Below the pieces are notes generated by a model that made no database searches, was not told the origin of the DNA, and saw only the letters and a list, made by a program, of their open reading frames with translations. Shown piece after piece: positions 1 through 7,297 of a stretch of DNA of 16,198 bases. The translations under genes were made by a program, and so were the position numbers. The stretch is from JANQQZ01 sp039187315 (GTDB lineage: Bacteria > Planctomycetota > Phycisphaerae > Phycisphaerales > UBA1924), in the NCBI GenBank assembly GCA_039187315.1, contig JBCCZQ010000069.1, positions 1 through 16,198 of the forward strand, read 5' to 3'. Numbering within the stretch: position 1 is the first letter of the stretch; each line of letters begins with the position of its first letter.

Positions 1-1
1 G

Positions 2-160
2 GTTGAGCAAAGGACACAAGCGACCGTTTCACGCTCGCTCGAACCGGGAACTCTGGATGTGCTGGGCGGGTCAGTCTGCGAGGACGGCCGTCCGCAATCC
101 GGTGCGGTTCGATACGGGCCGATGATGATGATCCTGGCGGGACTGCATACGTTGGGATGA
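2..160 (+). CDS. Possible 3' end of an unidentified gene (partial)
   Basis: This frame is open from the left window edge for 52 codons and stops at TGA 158-160. The visible peptide ends in a Met-rich hydrophobic stretch (MMMILAGLHTLG). I recognise no domain. The other two plus-strand frames stop at once or read as less protein-like sequence. If real, this is the tail of a gene lying upstream and transcribed towards the tRNA gene, which is on the opposite strand. The call rests only on the open frame and could be chance in GC-rich DNA. Confidence 0.33.
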   Translation, partial: VEQRTQATVSRSLEPGTLDVLGGSVCEDGRPQSGAVRYGPMMMILAGLHTLG

Positions 161-195
161 TTGCGTCGGACTACGAGGAGTCAAGTTCCGGAAAG

Positions 196-269
196 CACCC
201 CGGGCTGGACTCGAACCAGCAACCTGCGGATTAGAAGTCCGCTGCTCTATCCAGTTGAGCTACCGGGGC
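196..269 (-). tRNA. tRNA-Arg (anticodon UCU)
   Basis: Read on the minus strand this folds as a complete 74-nt cloverleaf. The acceptor stem is GCCCCGG with CCGGGGT, closed by a G1-U72 wobble. The D arm is GCTC/GAGC. The anticodon stem is GCGGA/TCCGC around loop CTTCTAA, giving anticodon TCT, which reads AGA/AGG arginine codons. The T arm is GCTGG/CCAGC with loop TTCGAGT. The discriminator base is G and CCA is not encoded. It stands alone, divergent from ctaB. The acceptor, D, anticodon and T stems are fully paired apart from the terminal wobble, so it looks functional. Confidence 0.95.
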
Positions 270-356
270 GTGGCATGACAAGACAGGGCATGGTATCAGC
301 CTGACAGATCCTGTCCGACGGTCCGGCGGGAGCTAGAGTTGTCGGCAGTCTCTTTC

Positions 357-361
357 GGAGG
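357..361 (+). promoter_or_regulatory. Shine-Dalgarno site that sets the ctaB start
   Basis: GGAGG at 357-361 lies 7 nt before GTG at 369. The longer in-frame alternative, TTG at 339, has no comparable site. This favours the GTG at 369 as the start of ctaB. Confidence 0.7.
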
Positions 362-368
362 CCTCTTT

Positions 369-1313
369 GTGACCCGAGTCCCGCTCGATAGCGCCTCGAC
401 GATGCTCGCCGGTCGGCCGCACGCCGCGGCTCGGGCGTTCGTGGAACTCGGCAAGCCGGGCATCACCCGGATGGTCACGATCACGGCCGGAACGGGCTTC
501 GCGATCGCGGCCATGCTGCACGGCCTTGCGGTCAGTGAGCTTGTAGTGCCGGCTCTGGCGTGCCTGATCGGGACGGCTGTGTCCTCGATGGGGGCCAACG
601 CGCTCAACGAGGTGATCGAGTGGCGTGCCGATGCCCGGATGGCCCGCACGCGTGGCCGCCCGATCCCGAGTGGGCGGCTCTCGATCGGTGCGTCGCTTGC
701 ATTCGCGTGCTGCTGCTCGGTGCTGGGCCCTTTGGTTCTGGCGATGCTGGCCTCGCATTTGGCAGGCGCGATTGCTGCCGCGACAATCCTGCTCTACGCG
801 TTCGTATACACGCCGCTGAAAACCGTCACATCGGGTTCGATCCTTGTAGGTGCGATTCCCGGTGCGCTGCCCGTCCTGATCGGATGGCTTGCTGCGAGCC
901 CGGACGGCTGGGCGGACCTGCGGGCTTGGCCCGCGTGGAGCGTGTTCGGGGTGCTGCTTGTCTGGCAGATCCCTCACTTCCTGGCGATCGCGTCGCTGTA
1001 CCGAGATGAGTACGCCGCGGCCGGCTACCGGATGATCCCCGGCGATGTCGACGACAGGATGCTCGGTGGGCTGGTGATCGCGTGGACGGCTGCACTGCTG
1101 GCAGTTTCGGTCGGTCCGCTGCTTGCGATGCCCGGCCAGATGGGATGGGTCTACGCGTTGGCAGCGGGTTCGGTGGGCTGCTGGTTCCTGTCGACGGGTA
1201 TCCGCATGCGTCGTTCGCCCAGCCGACAGACGACGCGCGCGGTCTTTCTCGCGTCGATCGGATACCTGCCAGTGGTGATGCTCGCTTTGGTGCTCGATGC
1301 GTTTATCGCATGA
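369..1313 (+). CDS. ctaB: Protoheme IX farnesyltransferase (heme O synthase)
   Basis: This is an integral membrane prenyltransferase of the UbiA family that converts protoheme plus farnesyl diphosphate to heme O, the first step to the heme of aa3/ba3-type oxidases. The first Asp-rich active-site region is near residues 77-103: NALNEVIEW, then D88, ARMARTRGRP and SGR. Then follow YTPLK, VGAIPGALPVLIGW, WQIPHFLAIA and the Y-R-x-E-Y-x-x-A-G block, all typical of CtaB/COX10. The protein is strongly hydrophobic, with about eight or nine membrane helices. The GTG at 369 is chosen for its GGAGG site and gives 314 residues, a normal family length; TTG at 339 is the alternative. A SCO-type gene follows 107 bp downstream on the same strand, so the pair fits cytochrome oxidase assembly. 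No oxidase subunit genes are in the window. Confidence 0.95.
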   Translation: MTRVPLDSASTMLAGRPHAAARAFVELGKPGITRMVTITAGTGFAIAAMLHGLAVSELVVPALACLIGTAVSSMGANALNEVIEWRADARMARTRGRPIPSGRLSIGASLAFACCCSVLGPLVLAMLASHLAGAIAAATILLYAFVYTPLKTVTSGSILVGAIPGALPVLIGWLAASPDGWADLRAWPAWSVFGVLLVWQIPHFLAIASLYRDEYAAAGYRMIPGDVDDRMLGGLVIAWTAALLAVSVGPLLAMPGQMGWVYALAAGSVGCWFLSTGIRMRRSPSRQTTRAVFLASIGYLPVVMLALVLDAFIA

Positions 1314-1420
1314 TCGACAGCATGGCACTGGGCGGGGCTTCTCGGAATTTGGTGGTTCAACGGCCTCTGCGGGGTCACGTCGATGATCGCAATGGCGCAG
1401 TTTGAAAGGCGGGTGGACGC

Positions 1421-2059
1421 GTGAGGGTGCCGATGCCGCTTGTTGTATCCCTGGCCGCGGGCGGGCTCGTCTGCGCGATCGGAGCGATGATGCTGCTGGA
1501 TGGCCATCAGCGGCGCACATCGTTGCCCACGGCAGCGAACATGGGTCTCCAGATCCCGGCGTTCGACCTGCTCGATCAGAACGGGCGGCCTGCGGACGAG
1601 TCGCTGCTCGATGGCGAGCTGACGCTCGCGGGGTTCATCTTCACGAACTGCCCGGGTCTCTGCCCCATGATGACCAGTGTGATGGCCGAAGCCCAGAACC
1701 GGCTGGCGGACACGCCGATGCGTCTCGTCAGTTTCAGCTTGGACGCCGAACGCGATACGCCGATCGCGATGAAGGCTTTCGGCGAACGGTTCGGTGCCTC
1801 GTTCGTGAACTGGACGTTCCTCACCGGCAGCACGGAGGTGACGCGGAGCATCGTCCGCGACGGCCTTCGTCTTGTAGTCGAGGACGAGGACGAGAACCAG
1901 GTGCCCACTTCAGATGGCGGTACTATGGCCAATGTCCTGCACCCGACACGGATGATCCTGATCGGGCCCGATCGCGGCGTGCTTGGCTTCTACAGCGTGT
2001 CGAACCCGGCGGAACTCGACCGCTTGGAGAAGGACGTCCGCGCATTGGTCGGCGGCTAA
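1421..2059 (+). CDS. sco: SCO1/SenC family copper chaperone / thioredoxin-like protein
   Basis: This is a membrane-anchored thioredoxin-fold protein of the SCO1/SenC family, which delivers copper to, or reduces, the CuA site of cytochrome c oxidase on the outer face of the membrane. The N-terminal hydrophobic segment (about residues 6-27) is an uncleaved anchor or signal. The copper motif CPGLC (C77 and C81, within FTNCPGLCPMM) and the distal ligand H174 (VLHPTRMILIGPD) are present, as are FSLDAERDTP and the C-terminal FYS block. Length is 212 residues, typical for the family. The start is GTG at 1421, with only a weak AAAGG/GGGTGG purine stretch upstream; ATG at 1433 is possible. It follows ctaB on the same strand and faces tilS, whose stop lies 12 bp beyond its own. 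Confidence 0.93.
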   Translation: MRVPMPLVVSLAAGGLVCAIGAMMLLDGHQRRTSLPTAANMGLQIPAFDLLDQNGRPADESLLDGELTLAGFIFTNCPGLCPMMTSVMAEAQNRLADTPMRLVSFSLDAERDTPIAMKAFGERFGASFVNWTFLTGSTEVTRSIVRDGLRLVVEDEDENQVPTSDGGTMANVLHPTRMILIGPDRGVLGFYSVSNPAELDRLEKDVRALVGG

Positions 2060-2080
2060 GCGAACCGCGGCTCAGCCGCC
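2051..2080. terminator. Weak stem-loop between the convergent sco and tilS ends
   Basis: GGCGGCT at 2051-2057 is an exact inverted copy of AGCCGCC at 2074-2080, with 16 nt between. A tighter GCGGC/GCCGC hairpin lies inside. It spans both stop codons of the tail-to-tail genes, as a shared terminator would. There is no T-run on either side, so it may only be a hairpin arising from GC-rich codons. Confidence 0.28.
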
Positions 2081-2809
2081 ACCGCCGTGGCCGCGAAGCC
2101 GGCGGCTGGCACGCTCGAGCCGCCGCCCGAGTCCTTCGATCTCGCTCGAAAGCCCCTTGAGCCCTCGCTGGCGCAGCACCGCGCGTAGGCGGGCGGGATC
2201 GGCGTTGGTGTGATCCGTGCGTGGGAGGTAGCCGATCGCTCTGCACACGGCGCCCGCGGCGTCCGGCCGTTCCCTCAGCATCGGCCGGATGATCAGGGTC
2301 CCTGGGGCATCCGCCGGACGCTTTTCGGCGATACCCGCGACTGCTTCTGGCCGCCCGCCACGCAGCAGCGCGATGCACATCGTCTCGAATTGATCCTGCG
2401 CATGGTGCGCGGTGGCGATGAAACGGAACCCCCTCTCGTTCGCCAAGCGGCTGAGCGCTGCGTAGCGAGATGTCCGTGCCGCTGCCTCCGCGTTGCCCGG
2501 TCCGACCCGCACGGATTCGATCACACACTCGCGGCGCAGGCGACGGGCGAGGCGCTGAACCGCAGCCGCGTCGTCGGCGACAAGCTCGGAAGGTCGGAGG
2601 TCGTGCGCGACATGAGCGATCAGCACGCGGGCGCGATCGACATCCGCCAGCGCGATCGCGAGAGCCGCGGAATCCGCGCCGCCCGAGCAGGCGACGAGCG
2701 TGGGCCGGGCCTCATCGGGCAGGTCAGCACCGCCGGTCAGTTCGCGCCAGGCACCCCGGACACGGGCGGTCCATGCCGCGGGTTCGTGTGCGCTTTCAGC
2801 GTTCGTCAC
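2072..2809 (-). CDS. tilS: tRNA(Ile)-lysidine synthase, minimal form
   Basis: TilS ligates lysine to C34 of tRNA-Ile(CAU), using ATP, so that it reads AUA. The N-type ATP pyrophosphatase P-loop SGGADS is at residues 42-47. HVAHDLRPSE, AHHAQDQFETMCIALLRG (about 135-152) and IIRPML (about 173-178) follow in family order, with the TN-D block near 201. The usual HH-x-DDQ-x-ET reads HHAQDQFET, so the first Asp is Gln, and the usual EAR-x-ARY reads AARTSRY. At 245 residues it has the catalytic domain and little else; the C-terminal tRNA-binding domains of most TilS are missing. The start is GTG at 2809 with a poor ribosome site. A related PP-loop tRNA-modifying enzyme is the alternative, but motif order favours TilS. 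Confidence 0.82.
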   Translation of the reverse strand: MTNAESAHEPAAWTARVRGAWRELTGGADLPDEARPTLVACSGGADSAALAIALADVDRARVLIAHVAHDLRPSELVADDAAAVQRLARRLRRECVIESVRVGPGNAEAAARTSRYAALSRLANERGFRFIATAHHAQDQFETMCIALLRGGRPEAVAGIAEKRPADAPGTLIIRPMLRERPDAAGAVCRAIGYLPRTDHTNADPARLRAVLRQRGLKGLSSEIEGLGRRLERASRRLRGHGGGG

Positions 2810-2825
2810 GGCTTGATGCTATCTT

Positions 2826-2838
2826 CCGCATGATGCGG
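2826..2838. promoter_or_regulatory. 13-bp palindrome in the divergent tilS / 2879 promoter gap
   Basis: CCGCAT-G-ATGCGG is a perfect inverted repeat in the 69-bp gap between the two divergent start codons. An extended -10-like TGCTATCTT (2817-2825) immediately precedes it on the plus strand, so it would overlap the transcription start of the downstream gene. It could be an operator. No -35 was convincing. Confidence 0.28.
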
Positions 2839-2878
2839 GCCGCGCCCCCGCTGCCGGATATTCGGAGATCCCCGCTTC

Positions 2879-3454
2879 GTGCGACAGAGTGAGCTGCAAC
2901 CCGATCCCGCACCGCCCACCGATCCGGCGTCGCCCGCGGTGCGGGGCGATGTCTGGCTCGCCAGCCTGCTGATGGCGGCCGCAGGTGTGATCCTTGTGAT
3001 CGTCACGCTTCGGAAAACGAAGCAGCGCGCCATGCAGCGGGCAGCCGAGCCGGAGTACACGCCGCAGGAACGGCTCGCGGCGATCCGGGAACGCGCAGAC
3101 TCCGAATCGGGCATCGAAGGCAGGGCGGCGCGGGCGGCGGACCAGATCCGCGAACTGACCGCGGTGCTCGATACCCGGATCGAGACGCTGGATGTTCTGA
3201 TCGGCCAGGCGGATGACCGGCTCGCGCGATTGGAGCGTTCGATGCGCTCCCAGTCTCCGAGCGATACGGGCGCGCACGCCGGGCCAAGGCTGCAGACGGC
3301 CGCGGCCAGCGAGCACGGCGAATCGACCATCGGCTCGGCCAAGCGCGAGATCTACGCGCTCGCGGACCAGGGGCTTTCGCCGAGCGAGATCGCGCAGCGG
3401 CTCAACCAGCACACCGGCAAGGTCGAGCTGATCCTGGCGCTACGCAGGGCCTGA
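2879..3454 (+). CDS. Single-pass membrane protein with coiled coil and C-terminal HTH-like (DUF6115-like) motif
   Basis: The function is unknown. The 191-residue protein has a Pro/Asp-rich N-terminus, one membrane segment (about residues 25-44), then a basic stop-transfer stretch RKTKQR. A charged helical region (about 60-122), with a heptad-like IRELTAVLDTRIETLDVLI section, looks like a coiled coil. After a linker, the last 35 residues read IYALADQGLSPSEIAQRL...GKVELILALR. This resembles the small helix-turn-helix-like end of DUF6115/DUF2802-type proteins, where a membrane coiled-coil protein carries a similar tail. The start is GTG at 2879, with GGAG 11 nt upstream. It is divergent from tilS and its 3' end overlaps the ureohydrolase gene by 15 bp tail to tail. 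The family assignment is from memory of the motif only. Confidence 0.8.
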   Translation: MRQSELQPDPAPPTDPASPAVRGDVWLASLLMAAAGVILVIVTLRKTKQRAMQRAAEPEYTPQERLAAIRERADSESGIEGRAARAADQIRELTAVLDTRIETLDVLIGQADDRLARLERSMRSQSPSDTGAHAGPRLQTAAASEHGESTIGSAKREIYALADQGLSPSEIAQRLNQHTGKVELILALRRA

Positions 3455-4423
3455 GTCTCGCTTGTCCCGGCGACGTACCGCGTCGCAGGCGAGGATCTCA
3501 AACGCGACATGGGCCGCAAGCAGCGCTGTGTTGCCCGCGACGTCTCGATCCGGCAGGACCTCGACCACGTCGGCCCCAACGATGTTGGCACCCGCGCAGG
3601 CCCGTATCAGCATGAGCGCCTCGGCCGACGTAAATCCGCCGACGCACGGCGTGCCGGTGCCGGGTGCGTAGGCGGGGTCGATGCAGTCGATATCGAAGCT
3701 GAGGTAGACCGGCCCACCCGCGAGCCGCGAGACGAATTCCCGCAGCCGGTCAGGTCCACGGGCAAGCGAGGCGTCGTGCCCCAGGATCTCGATGCCGTGA
3801 TCGCGGGCGTATTCCAGGTCGTCTGCGGAGTTCAGTGGGCCCTTGATGCCCAGCGAGATCATGCGTTTCGGATCGAGCGCCCCGGCTTCGATGAGGCGTC
3901 GGAAGGGCGTCGCGTGGTTCCACTGCTCTCCCCATACCGTGTCGATGGTGTCGAGGTGGCTGTCGAAATGGATGCACGCCAGCCCGCCAGCGGGTCTTCC
4001 GGATCGCTCCCAGGCGTGCATCATGCCGGCGAACGCGATGGAATGGTCTCCGCCGAGCATCAGAAGACGCTCGGCGCGATCGGCGAGCGACGCGGCGTGA
4101 ACGCGTACGGAAGTCAGCGTCTGCTCGACATCAAAAGGCCTGACGGGTGCATCTCCCGCGTCGGCAAGGCGGAGGCTGCCGGGCACGTCGATCGAGTGCT
4201 CGATGGAGTAGTGCTTGAGGTACTGGGATTGCTCTCGGATCGCTCGCGGTCCGAATCGACAGCCGGGGCGGTAGGTGACGCCGCCGTCGAACGGAACCCC
4301 GAGCACGGCCCAGTCGCATGGTCCGTCTTCGCCGAGCACTGGCCAGCGCCCGAAGGAGCACACACCCGCGAAGCGCGGCTGCACGCGGGAATCCGGCAGC
4401 CTTGTCGCCCGGTCATCGCTCAT
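3440..4423 (-). CDS. Ureohydrolase (arginase/agmatinase superfamily)
   Basis: This is a Mn-dependent hydrolase that releases urea from a guanidino compound. All six metal ligands are visible: H127 in GGDHSI, D154, H156 and D158 in HFDSHLDT, and D244 and D246 in SFDIDCIDPAYAPGTGTP. The NHATPFRR block (about 169-176) and the GTGTP loop are closer to the agmatinase/SpeB branch than to classical arginase. Length is 327 residues. It is the last of six codirectional genes, and its ATG overlaps the astD stop (ATGA, 4420-4423), which suggests translational coupling. In this setting it may act on arginine, giving ornithine for AstA, or on succinylarginine. Agmatine, guanidinobutyrate or guanidine cannot be excluded, because specificity is hard to read from sequence in this superfamily. 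Confidence 0.92.
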   Translation of the reverse strand: MSDDRATRLPDSRVQPRFAGVCSFGRWPVLGEDGPCDWAVLGVPFDGGVTYRPGCRFGPRAIREQSQYLKHYSIEHSIDVPGSLRLADAGDAPVRPFDVEQTLTSVRVHAASLADRAERLLMLGGDHSIAFAGMMHAWERSGRPAGGLACIHFDSHLDTIDTVWGEQWNHATPFRRLIEAGALDPKRMISLGIKGPLNSADDLEYARDHGIEILGHDASLARGPDRLREFVSRLAGGPVYLSFDIDCIDPAYAPGTGTPCVGGFTSAEALMLIRACAGANIVGADVVEVLPDRDVAGNTALLAAHVAFEILACDAVRRRDKRDSGPA

Positions 4424-5982
4424 CGTCCGCTCCAGCGGGATTCGTCGATGCGCATGCCTTTTGGCACGGCGGCGTCGGTGCTGGTTTCCACCATGCTTGC
4501 GACCGGGAAGGCGGTGTAGTCCAGGCTGACTGACCCGGCCGGGCGGTGATTGCCGGAGAGGCCCAGGCCTCCGAACGGGAGCTTGCTCGATGCCCCCGCG
4601 GTGCCCGTGTTGATGTTCACGCAGCCGGCCCGTGCTTCGCGCAGGAAGCGTTGCTGATCGGATGGATCCGTCGAGAAGAGCGAGGCGGCGAGGCCGAAGC
4701 GCGTCTCGTTTGCCTGTGCGATGGCCTCTTCGAACGAGCCAACGCGGGTGATCCGCAGCAGCGGCCCGAAGACCTCAAGATCGCAACCGGCGTCGTCTCC
4801 CTCACCCGTGTTGAAGGCTTCAACCTCGACGATGCCGGGGGTGACGTAATAGCCGTCGACGCCGTCGGGCGGCAGATCGCCGGCGCGGCTTTCGAGGATG
4901 CTCCGCCCCCCGCCCGCGAGCAGACGCTCCTGGAAAGCGAGCACGGCGTCGCGGGCCTGTTCGGACACGATCGGGCCCATGAAGACGGGGTCCTCGGAGC
5001 GAGGGTGCCCGACGCGGAGATCGCGGGCGATGGCGGCCACCGTCTCGATGAATGTATCGGCGATAGCTTCGTGCACGATCAATCGGCGGGTGCAGGTGCA
5101 CCGCTGGCCGGTGGTGATAAACGCCGCTCTCGCCACTTCGATGGCGGCCTGGCGCGGGTTCGCGTCGGGCATGACCACGGCCGGGTTGTTCCCGCCCATT
5201 TCGAGCGCCACGATCCTGCCCGGGTGGTCGAGGTTGTTTTCGAGTATCTTGCGGCCGACGGGCCATGAACCGGTGAACAGGATGCCGTCGATCCCGGGGT
5301 GTGTCGTCAGCTTCACCGCGGTCTCGGCCCCGCCCTGGACAAGATTGACCACCCCGGGTGGTGCGTCCGCTTCGTTGAGTGCACGCTGGAGCAGTTCGAT
5401 CAGAGCCTGGCCGACCGCGGGCGTCTTCTCACTCGGCTTGAGGACCACGGTGTTCCCTGTGGCCAGCGCGGGGACGATGTGGCCGTTGGGCAGGTGCGCT
5501 GGGAAGTTGTACGGGCCGATGACAGCCAGGACGCCGTGCGGACGGTACTCGCAGCGACCGACGCGTGTGTCCGTGAGATCGAAGGCGTATGGCTGCACAC
5601 GGCGGAGACCGGCGTGCTCGGAGCCGTCAAGCGTGATCGCGACCTTGCCGGAAAGGATGCCGGCCTCTGCCGCGGAATCCCAGTAGGCCTTGCCTGTTTC
5701 ATCGCAGATGAGGTCAGCGATGGCATCCTTGTGCTCGCCGCAGAGCGCCGCGTACCGTTTGAGCACCCCAGCGCGGCGCTCAAATGGCCAGGCTGACCAT
5801 GTCTTGCCCGCATCTGCCGCGGCTTCGACTGCGTCATCAACGTGACCGAGGTTCGGATCGAAGGCGTAGAGGACATCCGACGGGCTGGCCGGGTTCGTCG
5901 AGCGGATGCCATCGCCGGCGATCGGTCGCGATTCGCCGGCTACGAGGTCACTGGGCGGTTGGAAGGGCAGGGTTGCTGGCAT
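4420..5982 (-). CDS. astD: N-succinylglutamate 5-semialdehyde dehydrogenase
   Basis: This NAD(P)-dependent aldehyde dehydrogenase oxidises succinylglutamate semialdehyde to succinylglutamate in the AST route of arginine/ornithine catabolism. The block GPYNFPAHLPNGHIVPAL (about 156-173) is nearly diagnostic for AstD. N159, E261 in LEMGGNNP and nucleophile C295 in GQRCTCTRR are all in place, with FTGSWPVGR as the cofactor loop and PFGGLGLSGNHRP near the end. At 520 residues it is somewhat longer than the usual 490 or so, mainly at the N-terminus. ATG at 5982 has GGAG 7 nt upstream. It lies 30 bp after astA and overlaps the ureohydrolase start by 4 bp, so it sits firmly inside the operon. Confidence 0.95.
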   Translation of the reverse strand: MPATLPFQPPSDLVAGESRPIAGDGIRSTNPASPSDVLYAFDPNLGHVDDAVEAAADAGKTWSAWPFERRAGVLKRYAALCGEHKDAIADLICDETGKAYWDSAAEAGILSGKVAITLDGSEHAGLRRVQPYAFDLTDTRVGRCEYRPHGVLAVIGPYNFPAHLPNGHIVPALATGNTVVLKPSEKTPAVGQALIELLQRALNEADAPPGVVNLVQGGAETAVKLTTHPGIDGILFTGSWPVGRKILENNLDHPGRIVALEMGGNNPAVVMPDANPRQAAIEVARAAFITTGQRCTCTRRLIVHEAIADTFIETVAAIARDLRVGHPRSEDPVFMGPIVSEQARDAVLAFQERLLAGGGRSILESRAGDLPPDGVDGYYVTPGIVEVEAFNTGEGDDAGCDLEVFGPLLRITRVGSFEEAIAQANETRFGLAASLFSTDPSDQQRFLREARAGCVNINTGTAGASSKLPFGGLGLSGNHRPAGSVSLDYTAFPVASMVETSTDAAVPKGMRIDESRWSGR

Positions 5983-6012
5983 AGGTGTCTCCGTGGTTGA
6001 TTCGCCGCGGGC

Positions 6013-7191
6013 TCAGCGGGAGGCCGCCTTGGTCTTGCGGCGTGAGGGAGCGGTCTTGGAGCGTGTGGATGGCTTGGGTGCCCGGAAGGGCGTGACCCCG
6101 ACGCGGCTGCCCGGTTCGGCCTGGAGAGACTCCATCGTGGCCCTGGCGAGCGCAACGGTGCTGCCGCTGATCAGTGCCATCTCGTCGATGGCGCGGAACT
6201 CGCCGTCCGCGTCGATGACGCTGACCATGCACCTTGTCTTGCAGCGCGAGGCGGCAACCGGCTTGGCGAGGGTCATATGGCTGGTATGGCGGACCGGCTC
6301 GATGTCCTGTGTCTGGCAGTCGAGGTACGGCCCGCCGTCGAACGGGTCGACGCAGTTGCGATACTCGAAGCCGAGCCGCTCGAGCATGCGCCTGGCGGGG
6401 ATGGTGTCCTCGCCGACCTTGCCGATCCCGGCGCGGACGCCCGGCGGGAGCAGGCTGAGGTAGATCGGCTCGCGCGGCAGCAGGCTCGTGATGAACTCGC
6501 GGCTGTATTGGCAGAACCGGTCGGCTTCCTCGTAGCTCAGCGGGATGAAGCGTCGCCCGAGGTAGTCCCAGACCAGGTTGTTCCCATCGCTGGTGATGGG
6601 CGCCATCATCTCCGCAAGCACGCGTTCAGCGAACAGCTTGGGATACAGACCCATCACGTGAAACCGGATCATGCTCAGGAATCGGCCGAGCTTCTTTTTG
6701 TGCCCGCGGTAGCTCGGCTGGAGGATCAGCCCGCCGATCTCCGTCGGCCCGGATTCGTCGAGGTGCAGCTCGGCGACCATGTGCTTCGTGCCTGTCTGGA
6801 GCGAGGTGGAGAAGAACTCGCGCTCGCTGAGCAGGAACGAGACCTGCGGGCTGCCGGGCCCGCCCATCCGGCTGATGACCTGGCTTGTGCCCAGCACCGC
6901 CTCGGACTCGGTGTCCTCGAGCACGAACATGAACAGATCGCTCTCGTGCGTCTGTGCACCGAAACCGGTGAGCGAGACACCCGACGCGTGCGCCTCGACG
7001 ACACCCGGCGGGACTGGATCCGGGTCAGGCTTCCTGCGGCTGCCGCAGACCTTGAGGAATGAGTTTCGGCTGTGCACGATCTTGGACTGGACGATGTCCT
7101 TGTCGGGCGGGAGGTTGATGAAGTGGACCATCTTGGCCAGCTTCAGCAGCGTCGGGACGTCGTCGAGTTTGGCTCGTCGGATGCGGAACAC
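6013..7191 (-). CDS. astA: Arginine/ornithine N-succinyltransferase
   Basis: AstA transfers succinyl from succinyl-CoA to the alpha-amino group of arginine; Pseudomonas relatives also use ornithine. The GNAT-like fold of the family is recognisable: FRIRRAKLDDVPTLLKLA at the N-terminus, FVLED, VLGTSQVISRMG, the acyl-CoA region LILQPSYRG...LGRFLSMIRF, FAERVLAEMM, WDYLGRRFIPL, PIYLSLLP, and VDPFDGGPYLDC. The GTG at 7191 gives 392 residues and places the conserved FRIR start right after the initiator. The open frame extends upstream to 7317, but that part is not family-like. The protein is about 50 residues longer than typical AstA, largely through a C-terminal tail rich in Lys, Arg, Ser and Thr. 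It lies between the aminotransferase and astD genes. Confidence 0.93.
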   Translation of the reverse strand: MFRIRRAKLDDVPTLLKLAKMVHFINLPPDKDIVQSKIVHSRNSFLKVCGSRRKPDPDPVPPGVVEAHASGVSLTGFGAQTHESDLFMFVLEDTESEAVLGTSQVISRMGGPGSPQVSFLLSEREFFSTSLQTGTKHMVAELHLDESGPTEIGGLILQPSYRGHKKKLGRFLSMIRFHVMGLYPKLFAERVLAEMMAPITSDGNNLVWDYLGRRFIPLSYEEADRFCQYSREFITSLLPREPIYLSLLPPGVRAGIGKVGEDTIPARRMLERLGFEYRNCVDPFDGGPYLDCQTQDIEPVRHTSHMTLAKPVAASRCKTRCMVSVIDADGEFRAIDEMALISGSTVALARATMESLQAEPGSRVGVTPFRAPKPSTRSKTAPSRRKTKAASR

Positions 7192-7197
7192 GGGTCT

Positions 7198-7204
7198 CAC
7201 CTCC
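7198..7204 (-). promoter_or_regulatory. Shine-Dalgarno site that sets the astA start
   Basis: GGAGGTG on the minus strand ends 6 nt before the GTG at 7191. The GTG inside this motif (7200) is too close to its own purines to be the start, so translation should begin at 7191. Confidence 0.75.
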
Positions 7205-7297
7205 GTGGAGGTCAATCTCGGCGCGTCGTTCGTGGCTCCGGCGTGCAGCCGATGCCGCGGGGACTCCGCCAGACCCGCGAAACGATGACGTGTTCGG

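Noticed and set aside
303..315. GACAG-ATC-CTGTC small inverted repeat between the tRNA and ctaB
   Set aside because: Only five base pairs with a 3-nt centre, no T-run and no clear promoter around it; such repeats are expected by chance.
333..1520. A 395-codon open frame on the minus strand opposite ctaB
   Set aside because: The translation is an Arg/His/Gln-rich string without domains, it covers both ctaB and the sco start, and ctaB is clear by family motifs.
1402..2160. A 252-codon plus-strand frame overlapping sco and tilS
   Set aside because: It is a shifted reading of sco, Arg/Gly-rich with no motif, and runs past the sco stop into the tilS coding region on the other strand.
3509..4519. 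A 336-codon plus-strand frame opposite the ureohydrolase gene
   Set aside because: It is antisense to a gene with all six metal ligands, and its own translation shows no recognisable domain.
6277..7062. A 261-codon plus-strand frame opposite astA
   Set aside because: It is a shadow of astA. The repeated Leu/Ala/Asp/Glu pattern is typical of antisense reads in high-GC genes.
7192..7297. Possible internal promoter or terminator in the gap before astA
   Set aside because: No -10/-35 pair and no stable hairpin with a T-run was found. The gap is small enough for readthrough within the operon.
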